From positions 64,571 to 128,570 of the forward strand of contig VZSE01005880.1 in NCBI GenBank assembly GCA_013398275.1: DNA of 64,000 nucleotides, given 5' to 3'. A model generated the notes under the pieces. It did not search any database and was not told where the DNA came from. It saw only the letters and a list, made by a program, of their open reading frames with translations. This DNA comes from Promerops cafer. Its lineage: Eukaryota; Chordata; Aves; Passeriformes; Nectariniidae. Shown piece by piece: positions 51,268 through 62,996 of this stretch. The first letter of the stretch is position 1, and each line of letters starts with the position of its first letter. A program made the position numbers and the translations under genes.

Positions 51268-54200
51268 CCTCATTCACTGTCACACTGTGCAAGGAAAGAA
51301 AAGAATTAAAGTGTACAAACCTAAAGGAGTTACTGTTTTGAAATGAGTTCCAGCTCCACTTTGCTTGTGCCCACCTTAATAATGCACAAACATCTAACAC
51401 TATTCACCAACAAAATCTGTGCAGCAACTCAGAAACAAGACAAAAATCTACCTCCCAGGGAATCCCCACATCCACCAGCATTTCAATAACTACTGAACTA
51501 GTAAAATCTTCCTTGTTGCTTCTGGACACACACATCCAAATATTAAGTTCTTGGTTTGACTTTCTCCCTGCTCCAGCCCAAATTGAATTACAGAAATCTT
51601 TTTAAACTCTTCTCCCTTTTCAAGTATTGTCCTAAACCAGGAAGCATGATCTTTTTCATTGGTTGATACTAATTACTATGGTGACCTGCCATATCTTGTC
51701 TGCTTTCCCTGTAGTCCTTTTTGCCAGTGTTTAAACCTTTTCCTATGCATTCTTCTTAAAAACAGAATAAATGCACTTCTATGCAGCATCCTCTTCTCTC
51801 TCCACCCACCCAACCCCTTTCACATTCTGGCACAAAAAAACCAGAGTAAGTGTAATTGAAGACCCAAATCCATAGGTCTTCATAGAAAAAAAACTTAAAA
51901 GAAGTGGCACAGGCTATTTTTTTTTTTTTTAGTACACAAGTAAAACAGTTTGCAAACTCAAAAGCAGCTTCATTTATATAAAAACCCCATCAATTTCATT
52001 AGAAATTTATTACCACATGCTGATGCCTATTGCTTCTCCTTGGTGTATCCCACATTTATGTGGTGATACCAAACTACCTTACAGGAGCTACCAGAAAAGT
52101 TTTTTCATACAAGTAAGTGAAATCTGCATCTTACAGATATATCAGGAATGCAGCAGCCAATTCAGAACTCAGAGAAGCACACTAGTCAGGTAGCTTTGAT
52201 AATGTCATGTGCATTACAAAAGTGCTGGCATTCAAACCAACAATCCTGATATTTTTTCAAAATTCTCATTACTGAGATAATGGTTTAGGCTCCCTGCAAA
52301 TTCAGGAAGATATTCTGCATATGCAGAATTAGCTCTACACCTAAGCACAGCCTAAATTATTTTCCTTACAAAAAGGGATCAAGAATATATGTCCTATTCT
52401 TGCTGTCAAAGAAATGCCTATTAAACTAAGTCTTGAATTAAATGAAAAATAATTTTAAACCCAAAGAAATTCCAAAGCAAACTCTGCATCAGACAATTAG
52501 TGTCACAGCAGCTTCCACACTGTGAAATATAGACACTACCACCTACAGCCAGTCTCTGATAGTGATCAAATTCTGGCACTGAATGCATAATTCAGAGTGT
52601 AACATGGGTGGCTTTAGTCCATAAACATTAGAATATTCTCATTTAACTTCTCCTAAGTCTCCAAGGCATATAATCATGGATTTCTGAGCAGCCAAAACTG
52701 CTTTAGAGAAGTAAATATACAATCCTTTTTCTTCCCCAAAAAGATTTTGCATATTGATGTTTTCAAAGGTATCACTTCTAATGTCACTTAGGACCATGCA
52801 AGGAATTTTTACTGCTTCAACTCATGCTCAATTGTGCTGCACATTGTACAGTCACTGAACAATCACGTGCAAGAAAAAACAACCAACCAAAAACCAAGAA
52901 GAAATACAACTCATCACTAAGTTGACCAGTCATCCAAGTATTTTTAATTCAGAATTTTAAATGGAGAACAGAAAATTTTTGAAGACAAATAGCAAGGAAA
53001 TACAGGTAAGCAGGCAAAAAAATACTTTCAGATGGTGCTCTGCTTTGGAATACAAAACTATAAATTAAAGAATTATTCTACCGTGTTGTGCCTACACAAA
53101 ATGCAAAAGCTGGATGTGATGTTCAAAATTCATTTGCTCTTCCTGAAAGATCAATATTTCATTGTCTTCTGAAGAAACATTTATCAAAACTCTATGTTGG
53201 AATATTTTGCATGCCTGGTGTCCATCCTGCAAATCTCTACATACATTAAGAAAGATGCTATCATTTTTGTATGTAGACTCTGACATTGTCTGCTAAGTGC
53301 TTGATTTGAATTACAAACTTCTCTGCTTTGGAAAAAGCAGACAGGAATATTCCCTTTCCAACAGAGTCTAAAAAATTTGTGGATTGCATGCCTACATTGG
53401 AATATCTTTTGGACTGCATAGTTTGGGACAAAAATAACAGAGAATATGCATGGGTTCAGTGAAAGCCTGAATTTTAAGTGATAAGATGTTTGAAGGACAA
53501 AAGTTTTACTTTGACATGTGAAATACCGAAATCTAGTGGACAACAATTACATTATTTTTGTGAAACGTGCAGTACAAAACAGCCTGCAGACAGAAGTGAA
53601 AGCTACCTGAAAGAACAGTTTTGATAGTGGTGAAAAAAAGAAGCCAAGGTCCTGAAAAATTCAAATTAATTTAAAGTAAAAACAATCTAAGAGTCACCTG
53701 GGTTCTTATATGAATTAGGAGAGCATTCCATTCTGAGAGAATACAGAGCATGCAAGCATTAAAAAAAATGCTCTGCAAAGGAAAGCCTGCCAGATAGCAC
53801 AGCAGCATGACACCAGATATTCAACAAACACCCATCCTCTCATCTACATGCTCATTCAAGATCTCCTTGAGGTGTGCTGCTGAAAAGGACAAAGAACCCA
53901 AACTGCCTGCTCATTTGCATGGATTTCAGCAATACTCAAGCTAGTTATTCCACGTTATATTACAAGCAATTTAGTCAAACCCATGTAAAAATCCCAGAGC
54001 AATATGGTTTTAAGCCCAGTTTACATAATCTTAAATCTACCTGGGACTTTACCACTGCAAGCCAAGCCATTAAATCAGTTATAGATCTACTCTAAATCAG
54101 TAGGGACTCATTACTGAAACCTGCAGTTTGTCAGTTTGCCACATACTCTGCCTCTAACAGAGCAGCCAAAAACCCAGCACACCTTTTCTAAAAACAAAAG

Positions 54201-57200
54201 GATGACCATGCTATTCTAAGTATACTGAAGATACAAGGGTAGCATACATACATGGGACAGACAAGACAGCTTGTGGACAAGGATTCCTCTTCTGGCATAA
54301 GGATTTCACTTACTTATACCTGTGACATGAAGTGCATCATCTAAACTGAAATTCTTCACTAAGAGTTGGAAACTACCGAAGATTTCTGTTCAGCCATCTA
54401 GTTACTCATTGTTCATCCTGAATTCAGCTAGCAATGATGCATTTTCTTTAGCAGAGAGCTAAGACAGCTGGAAGTTTGAAGCTACTCAAGATGTCAAAGA
54501 TGACTTCCTTTCCTTGGGATGATGACTGTGCTGCACTCTATTGCTGTCACACAAATAAGCCTGCTCTGTCCATCACCATTCAGACTTGTGAGCAATTCCT
54601 CCCTACAGCAAAGCACTTGCAGACTAAGTGGCGCTGCAGCTTTGACCCAATGTATATTTCAGTTCTACCCGCCTGAGTCTCACATCAGGTGCAAACAAGA
54701 TGTTCGGCTGATGTTTGGGAAATCTCCTCTTGAAATGTGAATGCTAAAGCTCTGTCTTTTCACTCCTATATTCCAAACACAAAGTGCCTTGGCATCTTTC
54801 TAAAATAGGTTGTAGAGAGCAATAGCAGAAAATGTGGTATCTTGCATTCTTGCATTTATTCGTACAAAAAGTATCTCTGATGACTGGAAGAAGAGCAGTA
54901 AAACTACTGGTCTACTTTTTCCAATCAAGATAATCTCTCTTTGCCTCAAGAAATCTTGTAACAGGATCACCACTCAAGATCCTGTGCTGTGATACTTGGA
55001 GAAATACCCATTACAGGATATTAAAGGATAACTTTTCTCAATTTACAATTGCCATTCTAATAAATACTGAAATATTTTAGTCTTCTTTTTTCCTATACTA
55101 TTTTTTTCAGCTGCCAAATACCTGATCAATGGATAAAAATCATACCTTCTTGCCTGAAGGCAGTTACCAAGGCAGTGAGTAACTCTGCACATAGTCTTGA
55201 AGGACAAGCAACACTAAACATGCCCAGATTGAAATTAAACATTTCAGACATTCATGGCAAGGCTGAAAAATAAGAAAACAGAAATATAGATCTGAGTCCA
55301 TTTGACTACTGCAGCTGTCTCAGTAACCAAACTCACACTATGACTTGGAAAACTGGACACATTCGCTTAAGAACAGTCTCCAGTTCAACAGCCAGAACAC
55401 TGGGTTCTTGGATCTCAGTGCTAAAGACTAATAACCAGGAAATCTCAAAAAGTATGAGAATTTGTCTCACCTCCCACCTACTCTAAAATAGGCACTAAAG
55501 GAAAAATCAGAGTGGGCATTCTGAAGAGATTTGTGGCAGATGACTCAGTAATTGATAATCAATAGCCACATTTCAGAAAAATATGCAAGAAATAGTTAAG
55601 AAGTAACCTGCTCACAATAAAGTTTCCCAATAAGTTAAATTAGATACTGGATTTCAGGTAGAATCTTAAAGTGAATCTAAATATTTAAGAATCACGTAAG
55701 CATCTACCTTTTATGAAATCCAACCAATTCAGGATACTGTCAGTGATTTTAGAAGAAAAATTACACGTTATAAATATTTCCCTTATTTCAAAGCATCATA
55801 TTTTGTTTCAACCAATGATTCTTCAACAGATGTACAGGTTACTTGGCAAGGTACGGATTTATTATTAATGAGATAGACAACTACTGTATATCGATGATCC
55901 TGCCACATTTCCTGCTTTCCCCTTTAGAGAAGCAGTGCCAGGGAACATGTTTTCAGAACCCCTACTTGTAGCAGAACTAAAAGAACCTTCCCCCTACCAT
56001 GCAAAGATAATCCTACAAGTGCATCAAGTTTTGGAGGCCTAGCAGAAACATGGATAGAGTAAGAAGTACACTACCATGGATTTCCTTACCCTATCTCCCA
56101 TAGTTAAAGATGGGTACATTCTTCTCACTTTGTAGGTCATTTACTTTCAAAACAAAACTACCTAACACACAAATCTTTGTGTTTTAGTGTTCATGACTTT
56201 AGAACAGTCACTTTTCGATCGTCTGCTTTTCTACAGATGCTGCTTTCTTTTGCATGTGAACAGAATGTCCTAGGCCTGCATCAATTATTTTGTTACCTAT
56301 TAAAAAAACAGATACAAAAGGGAAAACATGTAACCTAGCAGTTAGGATCCCGCATTGATTTTCCCCAATGTAACATTAGAAACTTAGGGAAAGGAAAACC
56401 AGAAAAAAGACAGCCATGCAAGAATGATCATTCAGAAAGAGTGAATACACTCCTCAGAAAGCATACACCTTCCCAAAATAAGTATCAGCAATAATTTTTA
56501 ATGTGAGCAGAGGCTGGAAGAGAACGGTAAGCACCTAAAGAAAAAATTCTTTACATAACCGTATTTTAAAATTACTATTTAGGAATTTTAGTAGTATATA
56601 CATTTGCACCCATGTCTCTGAGCATGTATAGTCTTTGTGCTCCTGTCCTGTGGGCTCTTCATCAGCAGGAATGCAACTGAACATATTAAGCTGCTAGATG
56701 CAAGCTATACCCACCCTAACATTTCCTAGCTCAGTCTAAAGACCTATGCATTAATTTTAAACATCTACCACAGCAGCAGTATATGCAACAATGTGGCTTC
56801 TTCAAGACTTAGGTCCAGACACAATTCTAGGAGGATGCAGTATCTCATATTATGCAGAGATCCCAAGAACATAGCCAAGGGGAATGGAAACAAGAATAAA
56901 AATGTGATGGGTTTATTACAGGTGTGCAATGCCAAGTCAGTGCAGTAAAATCTATCTGATGAACTAACCTAAAAAAAAAAACCAATAAAGACAACAAAAG
57001 ACATAAGGAGAGAGTTCAGCATCTTTTGTGATCACTGGTACAAAGAGTAAGACTGAAAAGACAGACATACACAAAAAATAAAAAAACAGATTCAAGATAG
57101 TCAGAAAATGCAAGCTTTTGTAAGCCAGAAGTCAAGCACGCTTCATGATATAAATCCTCACGAAATACTTTTCTAAATCCAGCAAGCTGGTGAAACACAC

Positions 57201-57728
57201 CCAACAACCACACTCAAGCAGGACATACAAGAAAGCTACAATGCTTGAAAAATGTTCCCCGACAACTTCTGGCAGAAGAGAATGCATGTGCCTTAAAGGT
57301 GAAAATGTCTGGGCCACAATTCCTCAGGAATTTAAAGGAGTATATTCTAAGGTTACCTCTCAACTTCCTTCTTGTAACAGTCCTATTAAAATAGCATGCT
57401 GTTATCAACCTTTAATGCTTCTTCATGTATTTATCACCCATTTTACGCTCCGTCTCTCCCGGTTTTTAGATTCCTCTTCCTGCTTCATTCCAGTAGTGTC
57501 TGTCACGCCTTCTCATACTTGAGGACTGCAAATCCTCACACTGTGCTGAACTCCAATTTCCCTGCTCGTGCTTCTCGTATGCCTGACTCGCCTCCACCCC
57601 CTGGTATACCAGCACACGTTTCACAGCTCCAGCGGACAGACCCCCATCGTACCGACGACAAACGGCAACCGCACCCCAGGTTCCTCTAAGTGCCCGGGGC
57701 GCCCAGCCCGGCAGGCTGACGGCGGCCG

Positions 57729-58347
57729 NNNNNNNNNNNNNNNNNNNNNNNNNNNNNNNNNNNNNNNNNNNNNNNNNNNNNNNNNNNNNNNNNNNNNNNN
57801 NNNNNNNNNNNNNNNNNNNNNNNNNNNNNNNNNNNNNNNNNNNNNNNNNNNNNNNNNNNNNNNNNNNNNNNNNNNNNNNNNNNNNNNNNNNNNNNNNNNN
57901 NNNNNNNNNNNNNNNNNNNNNNNNNNNNNNNNNNNNNNNNNNNNNNNNNNNNNNNNNNNNNNNNNNNNNNNNNNNNNNNNNNNNNNNNNNNNNNNNNNNN
58001 NNNNNNNNNNNNNNNNNNNNNNNNNNNNNNNNNNNNNNNNNNNNNNNNNNNNNNNNNNNNNNNNNNNNNNNNNNNNNNNNNNNNNNNNNNNNNNNNNNNN
58101 NNNNNNNNNNNNNNNNNNNNNNNNNNNNNNNNNNNNNNNNNNNNNNNNNNNNNNNNNNNNNNNNNNNNNNNNNNNNNNNNNNNNNNNNNNNNNNNNNNNN
58201 NNNNNNNNNNNNNNNNNNNNNNNNNNNNNNNNNNNNNNNNNNNNNNNNNNNNNNNNNNNNNNNNNNNNNNNNNNNNNNNNNNNNNNNNNNNNNNNNNNNN
58301 NNNNNNNNNNNNNNNNNNNNNNNNNNNNNNNNNNNNNNNNNNNNNNN
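57729..58347. other. Assembly gap (619 N)
   Basis: Unsequenced run within the GC-rich island. It hides the PTPMT1 5'UTR and probably the first exon of CELF1. Open frames that appear to cross it are artefacts. Confidence 0.99.
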
Positions 58348-58362
58348 GCTGCCCCGGCGCGC

Positions 58363-58533
58363 ATGGGGCTGGTGGAGGCGCTGGGCGCCGGCGCGGCGCG
58401 GCTGCTCTTCTACCCGTCGCTGCTGTACACGGTGGCGCGGGCGCGGCTGCCCGGGTCCCGCCGGCCCTGGTTCCACCGTATCGACGAGGTCGTGCTGCTC
58501 GGGGCGCTGCCGCTGCGGGGGCGCATCCGCAGG
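58363..58533 (+). CDS. PTPMT1: PTPMT1 exon 1 (coding part)
   Basis: Residues 1-57, with the targeting segment and the HRIDEVVLLGALPLR block. Very GC-rich. Donor AGG|GTAAGG, phase 0. It is followed by a 75-base intron. Confidence 0.95.
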
Positions 58534-60396
58534 GTAAGGCGGGCGCAGCGGGGCTGGGCGGGCCGGGCCGGGAGGAACGGAGGTCCCTGACGGTGCCTGT
58601 GCCCGCAGCTGGTGGCAGAGGAGAACGTGCGCGGCGTGGTCACCCTCACCGAGGACTACGAGACCCGGTTCCTCTGTTTTTCTCCCCAGGTGAGCCCCGG
58701 GATTGCTGGTGTATTCCCCCCACGGGTCTCTCGTCGCTGTCTGTCCCGGCACAGGTGAGGCTTTAGCTGCCTCCTGCCCTCATCTCGGCAGCGACCGCCC
58801 AGTCCTGTGGCAGCAAAGACGGGACTACTCGTACCTAAGCCGACTTTAAAAACTATGCGACAAACCAGTAAAACGTGAGCATGCGAGTGAACTGCAGCTG
58901 CAGTGGCAGGTAAAGTCAGGGAGCATGGAACCCACGTACATCACTATACAGGAGTGCCTTTGAGTTGGGAAGAGATCCCAACCTCCCTCTTTTCCTTTAG
59001 CTGAAACACATTTTTTCAGTCCCTGTTAACTATTACCTTCTGATGACCAGCACTGAAGTTTTCATACATCTGATTTGAAGGACTGACATTCAAAGTCCGT
59101 TTACAGCCTCTATGAATTTCTCAACTGTCTCAACAGGTTCTGAGTTTCTTTCAGTAAAAAAACCAACCCAAAAGTTCACCGACCAAATCTGCTATGTCTG
59201 TCACAGGAATGGGAGGCAATGGGAGTGGAGCAACTGCGTCTTAGCACTGTGGATCTAACTGGAGTCCCCACCTTGGAAAACCTGCACAAAGGCGTGGAGT
59301 TCATCCTGAGACACCGAGCCCACGGTAACAGCGTCTATGTGCACTGCAAAGCAGGACGCTCCCGCAGTGCCACCATGGTGGCAGCATACTTAATTCAGGT
59401 CAGGAGTCTCTGCTAAGTGGGGTAAATTTTCATTAAATAATGGATATAAAATGCAGATAACCTTTATAGTTTACTCTCGCTCAGGAAACCTGAGCATGTA
59501 CAGGTTAATATTCCAGGATTTTACAGAGCCTGGACACCCATTTTAGGAGAGGCCTCACACTTACCTTGTTTTGAATGCAAATGCAAATTTTGAATTATTC
59601 TGCTTTTCTTAATTCTTTCTGTGGAGGAACAGATTGAAGTGGGAATAACAAGTCACTCATGAGCATAGGTTCACTAAGCAGATAAACATCCATTCTTGTT
59701 GTTCATATTTTCTCCTTGTTTCACGAGTGGTGAGCCTTCCTATGCTTTTCCATAAATACAATTCAGGATCAAGAGAACTGAGTTCCTCTACCAACCCAAC
59801 TGCGGAAGCCAGCACTAAGAACAAAATCCCACCTGTGGATTCTTCCCTTGGTGTTATTAAGTGCTCCCTGGAAAATTTTCCATTAGTGTTGAAGAGAAAA
59901 TTTTCTCACTAAGTGCTGAAATGCTATGGGAGTAACAGTATTTTTTTAAAAAAAAATTAAAAAACAAGCTGCACTTTTGCTCTGGTCTAGTGGGGCTAGG
60001 ACAGGAAACTATTCACAACATGAAGGAGTGAGCAAGACAGAAAGTGGAGGGCCCAGGCAGCAACCATTCCTCTATAACTGAGGGACTCATTTCATGAATG
60101 TGTGACTAGCAGGCCTGTCTGAGAAGAACATCAAGTAAACCTAAGGGGCAAAGCAGCAGCAAGCTTTGTAACACCTCTAATATTGCCTGTAGCCTCCAGG
60201 AGGGCTCCATGAACTGGTGCAAAGATGGAATGGATTTTCACTTGCTGGGTTTCTTCCTTTTCAGCTGCATCACTGGAGCCCTCAGGAAGCAATAGAGGCC
60301 ATTGCCAAGATTCGTCCCCACATCCTCGTTCGACACACGCAAGTCCAGGTCCTGGAGAAATTTCACAGGAACATGATCACTGGGAGAACTGCATAA
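58363..60396 (+). CDS. PTPMT1: PTPMT1, mitochondrial phosphatidylglycerophosphate phosphatase (4 exons, 191 residues)
   Basis: PTPMT1 removes phosphate from phosphatidylglycerophosphate at the mitochondrial inner membrane, a step in cardiolipin synthesis. The exons 58363-58533, 58609-58689, 59207-59398 and 60265-60396 are all phase 0 and join to 191 residues, against about 201 in human. The N-terminus MGLVEALGAGAARLLFYPSL fits the family's mitochondrial-targeting start. Conserved blocks WFHRIDEVVLLGALPLR and NVRGVVTLTEDYETRFLC precede the catalytic loop HCKAGRSRSA, a C-x5-R dual-specificity phosphatase motif with the nucleophile cysteine and the arginine intact. The C-terminus is slightly shorter than in mammals. 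The frame is open for the 15 bases between the gap and the ATG, but alignment supports this start. Confidence 0.96.
58609..58689 (+). CDS. PTPMT1: PTPMT1 exon 2 (81 bases)
   Basis: Residues 58-84, LVAEENVRGVVTLTEDYETR then FLCFSPQ. Acceptor GTGCCCGCAG, donor CCCCAG|GTGAGC, phase 0. Confidence 0.95.
58690..59206 (+). other. PTPMT1: PTPMT1 intron 2
   Basis: 517 bases, GTGAGC to TCTGTCACAG. GC content falls quickly after about 58800; no other feature. Confidence 0.9.
59207..59398 (+). CDS. PTPMT1: PTPMT1 exon 3 with catalytic loop (192 bases)
   Basis: Residues 85-148, from EWEAMGVEQLRLSTVDLTGV to the catalytic VHCKAGRSRSATMVAAYLIQ. The nucleophile Cys and the phosphate-binding Arg of C-x5-R are present. 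Acceptor GTCACAG, donor ATTCAG|GTCAGG, phase 0 both ends. Confidence 0.96.
59399..60264 (+). other. PTPMT1: PTPMT1 intron 3
   Basis: 866 bases, GTCAGG to TTCCTTTTCAG. No other feature recognised. Confidence 0.9.
60265..60396 (+). CDS. PTPMT1: PTPMT1 last coding exon
   Basis: Residues 149-191, LHHWSPQEAIEAIAKIRPHI, then LVRHTQVQVLEKFHRNMIT then GRTA and TAA at 60394-60396. The WSPQEA and AIAKIR blocks match the family; the tail is diverged. Confidence 0.94.
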   Translation: MHHWSPQEAIEAIAKIRPHILVRHTQVQVLEKFHRNMITGRTA

Positions 60397-60490
60397 CTTA
60401 GTAAGAACTATCAAAATCCTCATCTCAGCTGCTATAAAAAAAGTTTTTAGTGATCTAAAAAAAGCTTAAGTATTTTCATTCTTGACTATC

Positions 60491-60496
60491 AATAAA
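60491..60496 (+). terminator. PTPMT1: PTPMT1 poly(A) signal AATAAA
   Basis: AATAAATAA lies about 95 bases after the PTPMT1 stop, followed by a T-rich stretch. This implies a very short 3'UTR. Confidence 0.75.
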
Positions 60497-60696
60497 TAAC
60501 GTTTTACAGTAAAGGGGAAATAGGGCTGTTTCATTAAAGGTTTCTTTCCTTATGGCTAATATCCTAGATCTCTTGGAGCCCCATAGTTCTTTTCCACATA
60601 TCAGTGCTGAGCGGAACTGCAATCCATAGGAAGTTCAAAAATGTTTGTGTTTGAAGCAAAGAGAGAAAAACAAAAATACTTTGTCTCAGTAGAGAC

Positions 60697-60702
60697 TTTA
60701 TT
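60697..60702 (-). terminator. KBTBD4: KBTBD4 poly(A) signal AATAAA (minus strand)
   Basis: TTTATT on the plus strand is AATAAA in the KBTBD4 sense. It lies about 760 bases beyond the KBTBD4 stop, a reasonable 3'UTR length. Cleavage here would leave roughly 150-200 bases to the PTPMT1 end. Confidence 0.6.
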
Positions 60703-61461
60703 CAGGTTCTTACCCAAAGGGTTACAGTGCCAACAGAGAGGAGTAGGAGGAAGTGGTCTTATTTCTGTCTTTTCACCAACACTATGTTATAATTACAGGT
60801 GGGGATTTCCTGTACAGTAAAGGAAGCCAATGCTCTAAAAATGATCTCCCTCTTTATACTAGGTGATGACAGAGCAGTAAGCAAGTACTCAGTTGGTTAC
60901 CACTCCTCTAGGAGAAGAGCTGAACGTAACCTAAGGGTCCTGGTGTCAGTTCTGGAATCTGTCTGCCAGGCCCTCCTTCTGCAATAGGACACAGGAATGT
61001 TGAAATGGGGGCATCCCTGGGGGACACAGTGCACGTCTAACTCTGTGACTGACACAGCAGCAACACGCAGTCTCCTAGGCAGTTAAAACTAGCAGTCTGG
61101 GCCAAGGAGAATGTTCTCCATATGCCACGGGATTTTTTAGTGGTGGATTGGTTCCAGGCTAAAATAGCCATTTGCTGCCGTTTGGGCCTCAAACGCAAGC
61201 AGCTTATCATCAAGGAATCGAAGTAATAGTATTTAGTCCATCTGAAATCTAAGATACAACAGTTCAATATGGTTTCGATAGTGCTATGTAAAAGAATAGG
61301 CCCACAGTCAGAAAGCCTGTACTTCCTCTGCACAGGTACAGAGGATGGGGTCTTTACTGGATGTTGTGAGCTTGTAGTAATTGGGACTGGTGCTGAGGGT
61401 CGTAGGTGTCTTCAAGCTGCACAGCGAGACACTGTTGCTGTCTTTCTATCACTGGGCCTGT
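60703..61461 (-). other. KBTBD4: KBTBD4 3' untranslated region
   Basis: Sequence between the KBTBD4 stop and the AATAAA opposite 60697-60702. Short open frames here have no recognisable domain. Confidence 0.65.
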
Positions 61462-62322
61462 TTAGGCCAGGACAAACTGCAGGTTAGTGAGCAGCACTTT
61501 GATACCACTTGTGACTGTTACAACAGAAGTGGCTGGGTTAAGTTTAAAAGTATTTGCATCGCCCTTTTTATAGCGGTCGCGAAAGACATAGATGCTGCCA
61601 TTGCAGCTGGCAATTTTCCAGAGGGATGGTACTGAGCTCCAGGCATCTGGGAGGCATAGCCGGGTGAAGCTATCCAGCAGGGGATTGTAGCAGAGCAGTG
61701 AATCCCCCTCGGCCACAATGAACACCACATCCTTGTGCACAGCAGCGTGCATGCACCCTGCGAAAGGCAGTACGTATGGCTTCACGTGGCATTTCTCTGT
61801 GTTGGTATCATAGCACTGAATGAGCCGAGAGGGCTTGGTGAAGAAGTCTAAGTCGTTTTCCTCCCCACCCAGCAGGTAAATGACACCATTAAGGTTCACC
61901 CCTGCAGCTCCAGAGACTGCCACTTCCAACTGGCTGGTCTCTGTCCAGACGTTGTCTCGTACTCTGTAATATATGACAGCATTAGAGAGGGTGTCCTGTA
62001 GAGTTTTTCCCCCCAGTGAATATATTGCGTCCTTGCTTGGCACGGAGACGAGGGTGTGCTGGAGCCGGTCACGGGGCAGAGGAGCACACCATTCCCAATC
62101 TATAGTCGCATTGTTGCATTTCCACATGCGTCGTGGAATGGAGCCACCAACGACGTACAGGTCACTACCGTGCTTGCAGGCCGCGGTGATCTGGTGACAC
62201 AGGCTGTTCTGGCCACTCACACTGATGGAGTCATCGTCAGCACAGTGCAGAGAGACAGCGAGGGAATGTGTACGTGATGACTCCTTTCCAATCAGGTAAA
62301 TGTGCACGTTTTCTCCAATCAC
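61462..62322 (-). CDS. KBTBD4: KBTBD4 last coding exon (kelch propeller)
   Basis: 861 bases coding VIGENVHIYLIGKESSRTHS to LLTNLQFVLA and TAA at 61464-61462. Acceptor CTACTTTTGCTCAG. It contains nearly all kelch repeats in one exon. The SIPRRMW loop lies at about 62142-62122, with the PRR codons at 62136-62128. Confidence 0.96.
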   Translation of the reverse strand: MIGENVHIYLIGKESSRTHSLAVSLHCADDDSISVSGQNSLCHQITAACKHGSDLYVVGGSIPRRMWKCNNATIDWEWCAPLPRDRLQHTLVSVPSKDAIYSLGGKTLQDTLSNAVIYYRVRDNVWTETSQLEVAVSGAAGVNLNGVIYLLGGEENDLDFFTKPSRLIQCYDTNTEKCHVKPYVLPFAGCMHAAVHKDVVFIVAEGDSLLCYNPLLDSFTRLCLPDAWSSVPSLWKIASCNGSIYVFRDRYKKGDANTFKLNPATSVVTVTSGIKVLLTNLQFVLA

Positions 62323-62996
62323 CTGAGCAAAAGTAGAAGTGTGTCAGCAGAATTAGATCTGTTCACACAAACATCAGTGATGCTCAAGACTGAATTTTTC
62401 AGTTTAGGACCCACCTGTGGGCCTGAGGTATATAATCTCCTTCCCAAGTCCTGCCACCCTAGAACATTCAGGATTCAGAGCCTCAAGGCCTTTTCAAGAT
62501 ACCATTCATATCTGACATCTGATATCTGGCAGTAAAATAGCCACATCGCTGGAACACAAGTGTTCATGGTTTAGGTAAGGGCCAGTTACATCACTGATGG
62601 AGTACAGTTGTTACAAGAGGAATGCCAAACAGATTTCTGAACAGTTTATTTGGTAACTGAGGTGAAATAAGTTATTTGTGGCACTGCTCCAATCACCAGT
62701 GAAAGCAGCCTCAGGTTAAATGGAAAAAAAAGTTATCAGTGGGGTTGCTGTTTATGACACTTAAAGTATCCTCTCATAAGCACCATGAATTTCAATGATG
62801 TTTCTGTTTTGAGACTTTCAAGTCACACCTGTGAGCAGAATACCCTGCCCTGAGAAGTGTGAAACCAGCAAGTGCTACATCAGCCCCAGAACATAAGGTC
62901 TTTTTATACCTTCAGACTCGATCGCAGAGTCTCTGAAAAGCCCGCTCGCTCTTCCTTGTTGAAGTTGATCCAGGTTTCTATGGCAACTGTTGGATT
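61462..62996 (-). CDS. KBTBD4: KBTBD4, BTB-kelch CUL3 adaptor, partial (last two coding exons)
   Basis: KBTBD4 is a BTB-BACK-kelch protein that serves as a substrate receptor for CUL3 ubiquitin ligases. The two exons 62996-62910 and 62322-61462 join in phase 0 to 315 residues, opening NPTVAIETWINFNKEE and ending VLLTNLQFVLA. The first part is the end of the BACK region and the rest is the kelch beta-propeller, with repeat marks such as LYVVGGSIPRRMW, AIYSLGGKTLQD, GVIYLLGGEEN, VVFIVAEGDS and SIYVFRDRYKKG. The BTB domain, the start codon and the 5' exons are to the right, outside the window. Nothing suggests a pseudogene. KBTBD4 is convergent with PTPMT1, as in mammals. Confidence 0.96.
62323..62909 (-). 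other. KBTBD4: KBTBD4 intron (587 bases)
   Basis: Donor GTATAA at 62909, acceptor TTTTGCTCAG at 62323. Nothing else recognised. Confidence 0.9.
62910..62996 (-). CDS. KBTBD4: KBTBD4 penultimate coding exon (87 bases)
   Basis: Codes NPTVAIETWINFNKEERAGF then SETLRSSLK, 29 codons, phase 0 both ends. Acceptor CCATGTTCTCAG, donor CTGAAG|GTATAA. Confidence 0.95.

Larger units (their letters stand above)
46681..57600 (-). other. CELF1: Probable first intron of CELF1 (about 10.9 kb)
   Basis: AT-rich sequence between the 85-base putative exon and the CpG island. It holds a 21-base poly-A at 49012-49032, a (CA)n run at 51252-51267 and slightly GC-richer sequence at 50.8-51.2 kb. I recognised no coding exon, RNA gene or full transposon; all open frames are short and lack family features. 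Confidence 0.45.
57580..58700. promoter_or_regulatory. CpG island, probable divergent CELF1/PTPMT1 promoter
   Basis: From about 57600 the sequence changes from AT-rich to strongly GC- and CpG-rich. It stays so across the N gap, PTPMT1 exon 1 and the first PTPMT1 intron, and then falls back. PTPMT1 starts rightwards at the right edge of the gap, and CELF1 runs leftwards from here. In mammals these two genes are neighbours arranged head to head, so a shared promoter is likely. The exact start sites are hidden by the gap. Confidence 0.7.

Noticed and set aside
57466..58752. Long open frames on both strands across 57.5-58.7 kb
   Set aside because: They exist only because N positions hold no stop codons; the real gene here is PTPMT1 from 58363.
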